Shown here: piece after piece, positions 8,639 through 17,841 of the stretch
How positions within the stretch are numbered: the stretch's first letter is position 1
Layout of the letters: each line of letters starts with the position of its first letter
NCBI RefSeq assembly: GCF_900142885.1
Contig: NZ_FRCL01000002.1
Coordinates: forward strand, 186,001-250,000
Direction: 5' to 3'
DNA: 64,000 nucleotides
From: Flavobacterium xinjiangense
Lineage (GTDB): Bacteria; Bacteroidota; Bacteroidia; Flavobacteriales; Flavobacteriaceae
The notes under the pieces: generated by a model
What the model saw: only the letters and a program-made list of their open reading frames with translations
Database searches by the model: none
Told to the model about the DNA's origin: nothing
Made by a program: the position numbers and the translations under genes

Positions 8639-9772
8639 ATGAAAATCATTCAGGCTTCGAAATTAAAAAATCAAGATTGGAATTATCTCCAGGAAAAATC
8701 AGCATTAAAAAACCCGCTAGTATTAGTTTTTGGGAATAGATATCTATTGGAAGACGAAGAAGTAATAAATAATATTCGTAACGAATTTCCTTATGAACAT
8801 ATTGTTTTCGGCTCAACAGCAGGCGAAATATTATGTTGTAACGTACATGAGAACTCCATATCAGTAACAGCCATAGAATTTGAAAGAAGCTCCTTTGTAG
8901 TCGAAAGGGAAAATATTCTAGACTACGATAAAAATGCTAAAACATTAGGGGAAGCGCTTTATGATAAAATTCCAAAAGAGAATCTAAAACATTTATTTGT
9001 TTTGTCTGAAGGGAGTTTTGTAAATGGAAGTTCTTTAATAAAAGGTTTAGAAGTCGAAATTGATTCTAAAGTTTCTATAACTGGTGGAATGTGTGGAGAC
9101 GATGCACGATTTGAAAAAACAGTTGCTTCTTACAAAGAAAATCCAAAGGTTGGAGAAGTTGTTTTAATTGGTTTTTATGGAGAAACATTAGAAATTACCT
9201 ACTCCAGTTTTGGTGGTTGGATTCCATTTGGACCAGAAAGAATTATTACAAAATCAGAGGCGAATATTCTTTACGAAATTGATGGACAGCCCGCACTTGA
9301 TTTATATAAAAAATATTTGGGAGATAAGGCAAGCGAATTGCCTCAAGCTTCTTTATTATACCCTTTAAATGTAACTCCTGAAGGCAAAAAAGAGCCTGTA
9401 GTTCGAACCATTTTGAATATTAATAATGACGATCAGTCCATGATTTTAGCTGGTGATGTGCCAATGAATTCAAAAGTGCAGTTAATGATGGCATCTGTAG
9501 ACGGAATTGCGGAGGGAGCACAAACTGCAGCAGAATTTGCAATGAAAAACCGCAAAAACAATCCGGAATTAGCAATCTTAGTAAGCTGTATAGGAAGAAA
9601 GCTAGTAATGAACCAAAGAGTCGAAGAAGAAGTTGAGCAAGTTCGTGAGACGATTGGAGAAAAAATCCCAATGACAGGATTTTATTCTTATGGAGAAATG
9701 GCGCCTTTTAATGAAAGCACTTCTTGTGAACTTCACAATCAAACGATGACTCTAACTCTAATTAGCGAATAA
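8639..9772 (+). CDS. FIST domain sensor protein (NosP-like)
   Basis: A 377-residue protein built of FIST_N (about 25-215, with NEFPYEHIVFGSTAGEI and GGMCGDDARF) followed by FIST_C (about 220-365, ending SCIGRKLVMNQRV and GFYSYGEM). FIST proteins include NosP, a haem NO sensor described in Pseudomonas, Vibrio and Legionella, usually encoded next to its kinase. Here it lies between the H-NOX kinase and a second kinase with a NahK-like N-terminus. Haem binding cannot be proven from the sequence. The stop overlaps the next start (TAATG). Confidence 0.88.
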   Translation: MKIIQASKLKNQDWNYLQEKSALKNPLVLVFGNRYLLEDEEVINNIRNEFPYEHIVFGSTAGEILCCNVHENSISVTAIEFERSSFVVERENILDYDKNAKTLGEALYDKIPKENLKHLFVLSEGSFVNGSSLIKGLEVEIDSKVSITGGMCGDDARFEKTVASYKENPKVGEVVLIGFYGETLEITYSSFGGWIPFGPERIITKSEANILYEIDGQPALDLYKKYLGDKASELPQASLLYPLNVTPEGKKEPVVRTILNINNDDQSMILAGDVPMNSKVQLMMASVDGIAEGAQTAAEFAMKNRKNNPELAILVSCIGRKLVMNQRVEEEVEQVRETIGEKIPMTGFYSYGEMAPFNESTSCELHNQTMTLTLISE

Positions 9773-10809
9773 TGAATTCATTACTACGAAGACAAATTGA
9801 TAAAAAACTAAAAGGAGGGCTTAATGATTTAGATCTTTTTCTAGTGGTGATTAATGACTCCTATGAAAATTTTGAAAATCAGATAGACTTACTGCAAAGA
9901 GCAATGAAAATTAGTTCGGATGAACTATTTGAAGCCAATCAAAAATTAAGAGATGAAGCGGAGAGCCTAAAAGAAGTCAATAAAAACTTGCAGTTTATTC
10001 TTAATTCTATGAGTCTGGATGTAGCAATTACATCAAATGAGGAATCCTTTAATTCGTCAGATTATATTAAACAGCAATCCATAGAAATAGTAAAAATCAA
10101 TAAGCAAAGAGAGGACTTGCTTTTAAATCTTGAAAAGCAAAATCAGGTATTAAACGAATATGCTCATATGGTTTCCCATGATTTAAAAGCACCCTTGCGA
10201 AGCATTGATACATTTATAAACTGGTTTATCGAAGATAATCAGGAGATGATGAACGAAACTAACATGAAATCATTAAATTTAATTCTTTCTAATGTGGAGA
10301 AAATGGATTTATTAATCAAAGGAATCCTAAATTATACTGCTGTCGAAAATAATGAAAATCAAGATAGAACAATTAATCTAAACATATTGATAGATGAAAC
10401 TTTAAGGACTTTACATATTTCTGAACACGTCGAAATTACTGTAAAGAATGAATTGCCCAAAGTATTTGGAAATGACTTTAGGTATAAACAGCTATTTCAA
10501 AACTTGATACAAAACGCCATAAAGTACAATGATAAAGAAAAGATTATTGTCGAAATTGGAAATTCAGAAAGTACTAACGAAATCAGTTTTTATATAAAAG
10601 ACAATGGAATTGGTATTCCGCAACAGTACCAGACTAAAATTTTTGATATTTTTTCTAAACTAGAAAATAATGACCCGTCTTCAGGAATAGGGCTTTCTAT
10701 TGTGAAAAAGATTATTGACTTCTATAATGGTACCATTTGGCTGGAAAGCCAAGAAAATATTGGAACAACTTTTTATTTTACAATACCAAAAGAAAATGGA
10801 ACAGCCTAA
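9772..10809 (+). CDS. Sensor histidine kinase paired with FIST protein (NahK-like)
   Basis: A 345-residue soluble kinase. The N-terminal ~80 residues (LLRRQIDKKL, then LLQRAMKISSDELFEANQKLR) form the helical region typical of kinases encoded beside FIST/NosP proteins. A coiled coil leads to HisKA with His136 in VSHDLKAPLRS, then HATPase_c (DNGIGIP, SSGIGLSIVKK). It has no PAS, membrane segment or receiver. Its HisKA is closely similar to that of the HNOBA kinase, suggesting a shared receiver. Translation is coupled by TAATG to the FIST gene. Confidence 0.9.
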   Translation: MNSLLRRQIDKKLKGGLNDLDLFLVVINDSYENFENQIDLLQRAMKISSDELFEANQKLRDEAESLKEVNKNLQFILNSMSLDVAITSNEESFNSSDYIKQQSIEIVKINKQREDLLLNLEKQNQVLNEYAHMVSHDLKAPLRSIDTFINWFIEDNQEMMNETNMKSLNLILSNVEKMDLLIKGILNYTAVENNENQDRTINLNILIDETLRTLHISEHVEITVKNELPKVFGNDFRYKQLFQNLIQNAIKYNDKEKIIVEIGNSESTNEISFYIKDNGIGIPQQYQTKIFDIFSKLENNDPSSGIGLSIVKKIIDFYNGTIWLESQENIGTTFYFTIPKENGTA

Positions 10810-11113
10810 TCTAACGTACATCGACGAACTGTCAGGAGATAATCTTGAATTCAAAACTAAATTAATTGGTATTCTTAAAAAAGAACTTCCAAATGAAATA
10901 AAAGGATACTCAGAAGAAATGGCAACCACCAATTTTTCAGAGGCTGCGCAATCGGTTCATAAGCTAAAACATAAAATATCTATACTCGGTTTAGAAAAAA
11001 GTTATTATATTGCTGAAGAATATGAAATTAATTTAAAAAATAACTCAACAAATCTGAATGCTGATTTTGAAAATATTTTAAAAATCATGCAAGAGTTTGT
11101 AAACCGTTTGTAA
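10796..11113 (+). CDS. Free Hpt phosphotransfer protein
   Basis: A 105-residue helical protein. The phosphoacceptor is His55 in SVHKLKHKISILGL, matching the Hpt HxxKxxxxxLG pattern. The ATG at 10796 lies inside the last codons of the kinase gene in another frame (14-base overlap). An upstream in-frame start at 10715 would add residues with no Hpt similarity. It would pass phosphate from a receiver to the LytTR regulator that follows 13 bases later. Confidence 0.85.
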   Translation: MEQPNLTYIDELSGDNLEFKTKLIGILKKELPNEIKGYSEEMATTNFSEAAQSVHKLKHKISILGLEKSYYIAEEYEINLKNNSTNLNADFENILKIMQEFVNRL

Positions 11114-11126
11114 CACCGCTTACAGT

Positions 11127-11834
11127 ATGAATTGCATTATTATTGATGACGAAGAGATGGCAAGAGCGATTATGACTCAGATGATCACTCTATATCCTGA
11201 ACTTAAATTGATTCAAGAATTCCCTAATGCTATTCAGGCTATAAAATTCTTGAACCATACTGAAGTTGATTTAATTTTCTTAGACATCCATATGCCTGAT
11301 TTTACAGGCTTTGATTTTATTCAAAGTTTAAAAAATCCACCTAAAGTAATTTTGGTGACTTCAGATAAAAATTTTGCAATCGATGCGTTTGAGTACGAAT
11401 GCATCGTGGATTATCTTGTAAAACCAATTACCGAAGAGCGTTTGAATAAAGCAATCCAAAAAGCAAATGCCTATAAAACCACTTCCAAACCAACAGAAAT
11501 TAAACCAATTGTTGAGGATAATGCAAATGAGTTTTATATCAACATCGACCGTAGATTGATAAAAATTGAAATGGCGTCTGTAAATATTGTGGAAGCCAAA
11601 GGGGATTATATCCATATAAAAACCGAGAGTAAAAATTATGTTGTCCATTCTACCCTTAAAAAAATTGAAGATAAATTACCAAAAGATTTATTTTTAAAAG
11701 TACATCGTTCCTTTATAATCAATACCAAGAAAATTATTGATATTGAGGACAATAGTGTTTTGATAGCCAAAGATGTAATTCCGGTAAGTCGCGCTAATAG
11801 ACCGGAGTTAATGAAAAGATTAAATTTGTTATAA
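11127..11834 (+). CDS. LytTR-family response regulator
   Basis: A 235-residue two-domain regulator. The receiver (1-120) has Asp53 in LIFLDIHMP and Lys in DYLVKP. The LytTR DNA-binding domain (about 135-235) shows VNIVEAKGDYIHIKT, FLKVHRSFIIN and PVSRANRPELMKRL. It is the terminal output of the sensing operon. Its targets are unknown. The ice-binding-domain gene 126 bases downstream is a candidate, by position only. Confidence 0.92.
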   Translation: MNCIIIDDEEMARAIMTQMITLYPELKLIQEFPNAIQAIKFLNHTEVDLIFLDIHMPDFTGFDFIQSLKNPPKVILVTSDKNFAIDAFEYECIVDYLVKPITEERLNKAIQKANAYKTTSKPTEIKPIVEDNANEFYINIDRRLIKIEMASVNIVEAKGDYIHIKTESKNYVVHSTLKKIEDKLPKDLFLKVHRSFIINTKKIIDIEDNSVLIAKDVIPVSRANRPELMKRLNLL

Positions 11835-11959
11835 TCAGTTCATCGTTACCAATTTGTATTTGAACTATAGAAAGTACGGAATAGACTATTATATCGATTT
11901 GACTTTTATTTAATTCATATTTTTGATTAACAATTTTAGATAATTTAAAGTCGAAATAT

Positions 11960-14900
11960 ATGATGAACTCTACACGGTATAAAAATGAAAATTCATTTTT
12001 AAGTTTAATAGCTTTTATTTCATTGGTATTAGTTCTTGGATTTGAAGGCAAAGTAAATGCGCAAACTGCTCCTAATTTTGGAACTGCTTCTAAATTTGTC
12101 CTTTTTTCAGGAATAGGAGCGGTGTCAAATACGGGGACTTCTATATTAAAAGGTAATGTTGGAGCAAATATTGGGGCTATATCTGGTTTTGAAACGCCTA
12201 CAACGATAGACGGAACTATAGAAAATGTTAATGCAGTTACCGCCCAAGCGGCTTTAGATTTAAAAGCTGCCTGCGTTCAACTTCAAAATACACCAGCAAC
12301 GATCACAAATCACATTACGATTTATGGAAATGGGGAAACGCTATTGCCAGGCGTTTATTCTGCTGGCGCAGCGGCATCTATAAATGGATCCTTGATATTA
12401 GATGCCAAGGGAAATCCAAATGCTTTGTTTATTTTTAAAATTGGGGGCGCGCTTACAGCAGCGGCAAACACAACTGTTATTTTGACTAATGGCGCATTGG
12501 CTGCCAACGTTATTTGGATTGCCAATGGTGCAATAGCTATGGCTGCAGGAACTACAATGAACGGTACCTTAATAGGATACGATGGTGCGGTTTCTATGGG
12601 AGCAGGCTGTGTCTTAAACGGAAGATTGTATTCAAATGTAGGAGCCGTTTCGGTTTATGAAACAAAAGCAACAATTTCTCCAGTGAGTGCTTATAGATTT
12701 TTGGGCAACTATACAACAGATGGTACACCACAGTATTTTGTAACAAGTGATATTGTCAGCACAGAAACAATAAATTTGATTAAAAATTCTTTGCCAGAAA
12801 ATTACCCTGTACCAAAGTATAATCCTCAATACCTTTCTTCTGGGTATGATACGGATTTAGTATTAGAAAAAGACGCAGATGTATGGGTAACCTTTGTTTC
12901 TGAAGGTGCCGGATATAAAAATGTTTTGGGATTTTATAGTTATGATATTAATAATCCGCCAACAGTTGCGCCAAATGCAAATGACATTACAATTGTGTTT
13001 CCTAATGTCTCTGCTGCAGGAAGCGGCGGGAGTTTATTGACGGGAAACAAAGTCAAAATTGGGAGTTTTGTTGCAGGAACAGGAATAGGATGGGTACTTT
13101 TGGCTAACGGATGGAACGGGACTCAGGTGACTAACGGATTATGGAGGTTGTTTTCTAACCCAAATTTTAATCCGGAGTCGAATGCATCTTTAAGACAGCA
13201 TAATGTACTTTTAAAAGACCCAGAAAATCAAAGAATAATTTTGGGCTTTGAGGATATAAGAAGAGATAATTCTTCTTGTGATAATGATTTTAATGATGCT
13301 GTTTTTTATGTGTCCGCAAATCCATTTGAAGCTTTTAAAATATATAATGTTGCTGACGTAAGCAGTGCCACTAATGTATCTTCGGCAAACAACGGAGGTT
13401 TAGAGAGTAATGGAGATTTAGCAACACTTATTGCTAAAAGAAACTTTAGCAGAATAAAATCGAACAGTTTTGCTGATAAAAAAGAATTGCAAAAGAAGTT
13501 TTTTGCGGTTGCTAATTTAACGGCTAAAACAACCGGAACAGATTTTGCAACCCTAATTCCAGTTTCTGGAATGTATGGAACTGAAACAACTTATGTTTCA
13601 AGTCCAACTGATTTATTGGGAATTACAAATGCAAAACAAGTATATTCAGTAGATTATTATGAAGGAACAAGTCGTGTTGCAGCAGTTTTAGCGACAGAAA
13701 CCGTTGGAGGTATTTATAGTCATTCGAAAGCGATTTGTGATCGTTTAAACAGTTCTTCTCTTGAAGATATCAGAACAATTGATATGAATGGTTATGAAAT
13801 CATAATGGTAAAATTAAAACGAGCTAATGGATTAATTGAGTATGCTTTGAATTTTTCAATGCAACAATTACCTTCAGAAAATAAATTGCATAGTTACTGG
13901 AATTTAGCACAGTATCCGTTGGGGGATTATCTTAACTTTCAAATTTGGGGTTCCTCGATGGGGCAGGTTAGTAGCATTACAAATGGCATTTTAGAAAAAT
14001 TTGCCGCAAAAGGAAAGATTACTGCGGAAGTAGTGAGCAACAGAGTTCCAACTGTTTTTGTAAAAAAAGGATTTTATAAAAATGGTCAATTGCATCTTTC
14101 TTTAATCAATAAATCAGGTGCTTCAAATATAATTTTTGAAGGAAATAAAAAAGCAACGGAATTATCCACTACAGAGTTTGTATCTCAAAACATAAGCTTG
14201 TCGGGAACTTATGAACAAGATGTAGTAACTGATTTAGGAGGTATGTTCGATATTGGTTTCTCCGTGTTAGGAAATAAATCAGCACAAATTGATGCGTTGT
14301 ATCTAGCTGATGGACCATGGGGATTGGATTATTCAAAATTAGAAACTACAGTAACATCATTTGCTATTGATAACAAGGTAAATACGGGTAGTACTAACGA
14401 TCAATATGCGATAGAACGAAATGCCTCTGTTAGCGGCAGTGTTTACGGGACGATGAATTTATTTAGAAATATTCTTCCGGGAGAATTAGTTTTTGATGCA
14501 AATGGATACACTGCGATAGGTTTTAAAATCCAAAATTCATTAGCCGTTGAGGTAGTTCTGGTAACTGATAACACAACGGACTGGAATGATAGATTGCGTT
14601 TTCAGCTTCCGGCAAATTCAACTATTTCAGATATTAATGTTCTTTTTGACAAATTTACTAATCCAAAAGGGCAGAAATACAATAGCGAAAAAATTAAAGG
14701 ACTTGTTTTCTCTGTCCAGGGAAATTACAACGCTTTCCAACCTTTTGAGATTAATGTTTCTCAATTAGCGTTTAAAAATGCAGGCTCTTTAAGTACTGTT
14801 CATTTTGCAAATGAATTTACAAAGACTATATACAACTATCCTAATCCATGCCAGCTTTCCACTACACTTGTCTTACCTAAAATAACCGAAAGTGCAAGTG

Positions 14901-15070
14901 TAAAAGTGATAGATCTTTCTGGTAAAATTCTGATTACAAAAGAGTATAAAACGATACCATCTAATAACGAAATACAAGTTGCATTAGATAATTTAGGCAA
15001 AGGGATTTACTTCTTTATTGTCAGAACAAAAGAAAATGAAATACTACAAACCAAATTTATGATTAACTAA
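11960..15070 (+). CDS. Secreted ice-binding-domain (DUF3494) protein with DUF4114 and T9SS sorting domain
   Basis: A 1036-residue exported protein. A signal peptide ends near residue 35 (GKVNAQ). Residues ~40-235 form a DUF3494 ice-binding beta solenoid (GVYSAGAAASINGSL, ALFIFKIGGALT, GTLIGYDGAVSMGAGC). DUF4114 follows at ~300-450, with the acidic NDFNDAVFYVS end. A long beta-rich region leads to a type A type IX sorting domain at ~965-1036 (YPNPCQLSTTLVLP, GIYFFIV). DUF3494 proteins bind ice or recrystallising ice in polar bacteria, but other family members may be adhesins. The size suggests an anchored surface protein. Confidence 0.88.
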   Translation: MMNSTRYKNENSFLSLIAFISLVLVLGFEGKVNAQTAPNFGTASKFVLFSGIGAVSNTGTSILKGNVGANIGAISGFETPTTIDGTIENVNAVTAQAALDLKAACVQLQNTPATITNHITIYGNGETLLPGVYSAGAAASINGSLILDAKGNPNALFIFKIGGALTAAANTTVILTNGALAANVIWIANGAIAMAAGTTMNGTLIGYDGAVSMGAGCVLNGRLYSNVGAVSVYETKATISPVSAYRFLGNYTTDGTPQYFVTSDIVSTETINLIKNSLPENYPVPKYNPQYLSSGYDTDLVLEKDADVWVTFVSEGAGYKNVLGFYSYDINNPPTVAPNANDITIVFPNVSAAGSGGSLLTGNKVKIGSFVAGTGIGWVLLANGWNGTQVTNGLWRLFSNPNFNPESNASLRQHNVLLKDPENQRIILGFEDIRRDNSSCDNDFNDAVFYVSANPFEAFKIYNVADVSSATNVSSANNGGLESNGDLATLIAKRNFSRIKSNSFADKKELQKKFFAVANLTAKTTGTDFATLIPVSGMYGTETTYVSSPTDLLGITNAKQVYSVDYYEGTSRVAAVLATETVGGIYSHSKAICDRLNSSSLEDIRTIDMNGYEIIMVKLKRANGLIEYALNFSMQQLPSENKLHSYWNLAQYPLGDYLNFQIWGSSMGQVSSITNGILEKFAAKGKITAEVVSNRVPTVFVKKGFYKNGQLHLSLINKSGASNIIFEGNKKATELSTTEFVSQNISLSGTYEQDVVTDLGGMFDIGFSVLGNKSAQIDALYLADGPWGLDYSKLETTVTSFAIDNKVNTGSTNDQYAIERNASVSGSVYGTMNLFRNILPGELVFDANGYTAIGFKIQNSLAVEVVLVTDNTTDWNDRLRFQLPANSTISDINVLFDKFTNPKGQKYNSEKIKGLVFSVQGNYNAFQPFEINVSQLAFKNAGSLSTVHFANEFTKTIYNYPNPCQLSTTLVLPKITESASVKVIDLSGKILITKEYKTIPSNNEIQVALDNLGKGIYFFIVRTKENEILQTKFMIN

Positions 15071-15090
15071 GAATACCACAACGCGAGAAA

Positions 15091-15119
15091 AAGCGATCCA
15101 ATTGGGTCGCTTTTTTTTG
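15091..15119 (+). terminator. Rho-independent terminator of the ice-binding gene
   Basis: A nine-pair stem (AAGCGATCC with GGGTCGCTT, one T-G wobble) around loop AATT is followed by eight T residues, 20 bases after the stop codon. Confidence 0.9.
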
Positions 15120-15120
15120 T

Positions 15121-15492
15121 TCTATAATTTCCCTGCTATTACCATATTAATTAGATCTCCTCCTTGTTTTTATAAATAGAATTTCGATATATAACCTCCT
15201 CTTTAAGTCGGCTTTCTGAATAAAAGTGAGTTGATGTGGTTGCATAAGGTGTCAAAATATCCAATTAAAAACGATGTGCTTAGTGTTGGTATTAATTCAG
15301 TCAATCCAGCCCAAATTGTAAATATTTTTTTAAACTCCATCGCAATTATTTTGGAGCTAGCTCAGGGAAGTTACAGGTTGTTGTTTTAAATGTGAACAGA
15401 TTAATAGCAAGTTATTAAGTAGGAATTACTATTGTGCTCACGGTAGATAGGGGATTCAATAATATGGATTTTATCAATTTTAAGTAAGGCGC
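15121..15492. other. Intergenic region without recognisable gene
   Basis: About 370 bases between two terminators. I see no reading frame of convincing length, no tRNA and no strong promoter. A weak hairpin (CTCCA ... TGGAG) lies near 15337-15357. It may be remnant DNA. Confidence 0.6.
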
Positions 15493-15527
15493 AAAAAAAG
15501 AGGCTGCCTAACATAGGCAACCTCTTT
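15493..15527 (-). terminator. Rho-independent terminator of the TPR/barrel gene
   Basis: On the minus strand a stem AAAGAGG-x-TGCC pairs with its complement around a seven-base loop and is followed by seven T residues, 30 bases past the stop of the minus-strand gene. Confidence 0.85.
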
Positions 15528-15556
15528 CCGGTTTAAAATGGTTTGGTAATGTCTCG

Positions 15557-17617
15557 TTATTTTAGGTCAAAAACAGGTTTGTCAAATAAATTCCATTTTA
15601 AGCGAAGTCCCATTTCAGTATAGGTAAATCCGGCAACAGATACGGATGCAATATTACTGCGTCCACCATAAATATTCGCTAATAGTCGATCAGAGAATTT
15701 ATAACCAAAACGAGCTTGAATTCTATAAGTAAGTTGCTTGTCGTTATCTTCAATAAATTGATATCCTACCGCAGCATTTACATTATAAAACCAATTTTTG
15801 TTTAGTGCTATTTTTTCGTCCTTCAAGAAATCAACAAAGATTTCAAAAGCATTAAATTTCTTTGGACTAAAATAAACGGTTGGCACCTGATCTTTAAAAG
15901 AGATAAATTGATAATTAAAACCGCCTTTCAAAACGGGCTGTGACATAAAATTATAATACAATGAGGTAAATAGTAAGTTTCTGGTATTATTATCTGTTTG
16001 AGTAGTATAGAAATATTGGGTAAACCAACCTAAATTAAAATTACTACCTATATTGTAATTCAAATAATAATTGTTAGTTGCAATCTGTTTGTCAATTAAA
16101 TCTGTATTGAAATTCTGCAAATCACGTTTATACCCTAGTTCTAAATCTTGTAATTTAAAGGGCTTTGTCTTGAAGTAAAGGTTAATTAATGATTGTGTAT
16201 ACTTACTGGCTGTTGAATTGGCAGATGTAACTCCTGCTTCCAAATTAAAATTGATTTTTGGATGAAATTTATAACCAATTCCTATTAGGACATCATTTGT
16301 ATTTGCTTTAACGTTAGTGACTTTGTTACCTGTTTTTCTATATTGGTACGTAGCATTTACAGACCATTTTGTAGATAAAGGAAAAATTACATTAGTTCTA
16401 GAACTAATGGCGGTGTTGTTACCATTGTCAAAGGAATAGCTTAGTTTTTCCTCTAAAGTTGGCGTATAATCTTCTTTGATTTTTTTAAAGAAGTTTTCAG
16501 CATCATTTTGATTTTTGAAAATTTCTAAAGTTTTAGCAACAGCATTTAAGGAGTTAGTTACCTCGCCAGAAGCGTAATAAGCATTTGCAATTCCCAGATT
16601 TCCATCAAAGGATTTCGAATCATTTCCTAAAATAGTAGAATAGTATTGGATGCTTTCTTTAAAATCACTGCGGTAGATAGCTAGCGTTGCTGATAGCGCC
16701 AATAACCAATTTTCATTAGCATATTTAGTGTTTAATTCCGTTATTTTTTGTTCTGCCAGTTTGTATTTTTTATTCCAAATCAAAGCCTGAATATAGCGTT
16801 CCTGTGTTTGTTTAATTATGTTTTCATCGTTGGTAGTTTTCGCTTTTTGGATTGCCTCTTCAGCTAAAGCTAAAGCTTTTTTGTCTTTTCCGTCGATATG
16901 TTCAATCAAGGAAAGCCCATTTAATGCAATTATTGGGTCATTTTTCGCAATAAGGGAATAGGTTTCTTTTCCTTTAGCAATATTCTTAGTTATTAAAAAT
17001 AAATTTGCTTTGTTTAAGAGTGTTTCCTTGTCATTAGGAAAATCAATTAAAATTTCATTGTAAAAAGTCTCCGCTTCACTATATAATTTTTCATTTACTT
17101 TTTGATTGGCATATCCTAATTTTATATATTTTCTTGAAATTAAAGCGCCAGGGTTCGCAGGTGAAATTTCTAAAGCTTTATTGACATAAAAAAGAGCGTC
17201 TTTGAACTCTTTCAAATTAGAAAGTGTATTGGCATAGCCAAGATGGGCAACAAAATTAGTTGGATTTTTTTCAACCAAAACACTGTAGAATGCTTTTGCT
17301 TCAACAAATTTTTTGTTCCAAAGTAAAGATTCGGCGTAATTCAATTCGATTTCTAAATCACCTGGGTATTCTTTTTTTAGCTTTATAAAAAGATTCAAAG
17401 CTTTTTCAGGTTGACTGTTTAGACCAATTGCTCTGGCATAACACAGTTGTGCTGTTTTGTTTTGGGGATAGGATTTTAGAATATTTTCAAAAAACATCTC
17501 GGCTTTGTCAAATTCTCCTTTTTCAAGATGGCTAAAACCTTTACTCATATCTTGAGCCCTGCCGCTAAAACTGTAACAAATAAGAACAACGAAAACTAAA
17601 TTTTTTAATAATTTCAT
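15557..17617 (-). CDS. TPR protein with C-terminal YaiO-like outer-membrane barrel
   Basis: A 686-residue exported protein. A signal peptide (MKLLKNLVFVVLICYSFSGRAQ) is followed by roughly ten TPR-like helix pairs (about 25-420), such as KGEFDKAEMFFENILKSYPQ and AKAFYSVLVEKNPTNFVAHLGYA. A beta-strand-rich tail (about 430-686) has alternating aromatic strands and ends FDLK, like YaiO-type barrels. The layout recalls PelB and other TPR-porin secretins for exopolysaccharide. ATG at 17617 is chosen over an upstream GTG because it gives a clean signal peptide. It is divergent from the flippase gene. Confidence 0.82.
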   Translation of the reverse strand: MKLLKNLVFVVLICYSFSGRAQDMSKGFSHLEKGEFDKAEMFFENILKSYPQNKTAQLCYARAIGLNSQPEKALNLFIKLKKEYPGDLEIELNYAESLLWNKKFVEAKAFYSVLVEKNPTNFVAHLGYANTLSNLKEFKDALFYVNKALEISPANPGALISRKYIKLGYANQKVNEKLYSEAETFYNEILIDFPNDKETLLNKANLFLITKNIAKGKETYSLIAKNDPIIALNGLSLIEHIDGKDKKALALAEEAIQKAKTTNDENIIKQTQERYIQALIWNKKYKLAEQKITELNTKYANENWLLALSATLAIYRSDFKESIQYYSTILGNDSKSFDGNLGIANAYYASGEVTNSLNAVAKTLEIFKNQNDAENFFKKIKEDYTPTLEEKLSYSFDNGNNTAISSRTNVIFPLSTKWSVNATYQYRKTGNKVTNVKANTNDVLIGIGYKFHPKINFNLEAGVTSANSTASKYTQSLINLYFKTKPFKLQDLELGYKRDLQNFNTDLIDKQIATNNYYLNYNIGSNFNLGWFTQYFYTTQTDNNTRNLLFTSLYYNFMSQPVLKGGFNYQFISFKDQVPTVYFSPKKFNAFEIFVDFLKDEKIALNKNWFYNVNAAVGYQFIEDNDKQLTYRIQARFGYKFSDRLLANIYGGRSNIASVSVAGFTYTEMGLRLKWNLFDKPVFDLK

Positions 17618-17841
17618 TCGGTAATACACTTTGATTATTTCAATGCAAGTTAGGATAAACGGATGGTATTTGAACTATAGTAAAATGATTTTCAACGAAC
17701 AATTATCTGGTTTCAAAGAGAAATGCTTTTTTTTAATCGTATTTAAGGGAGGAGATTAATAAAATATAGTTTGAGGTTAATTTTATTTCACGTGATTATT
17801 TTTGTATTATTGTTACTATTAATTCTTAAAAGTTACCCCTT

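Noticed and set aside
10715..10795. Longer N-terminus for the Hpt protein
   Set aside because: The added residues lie wholly inside the kinase gene and have no Hpt similarity; ATG at 10796 fits.
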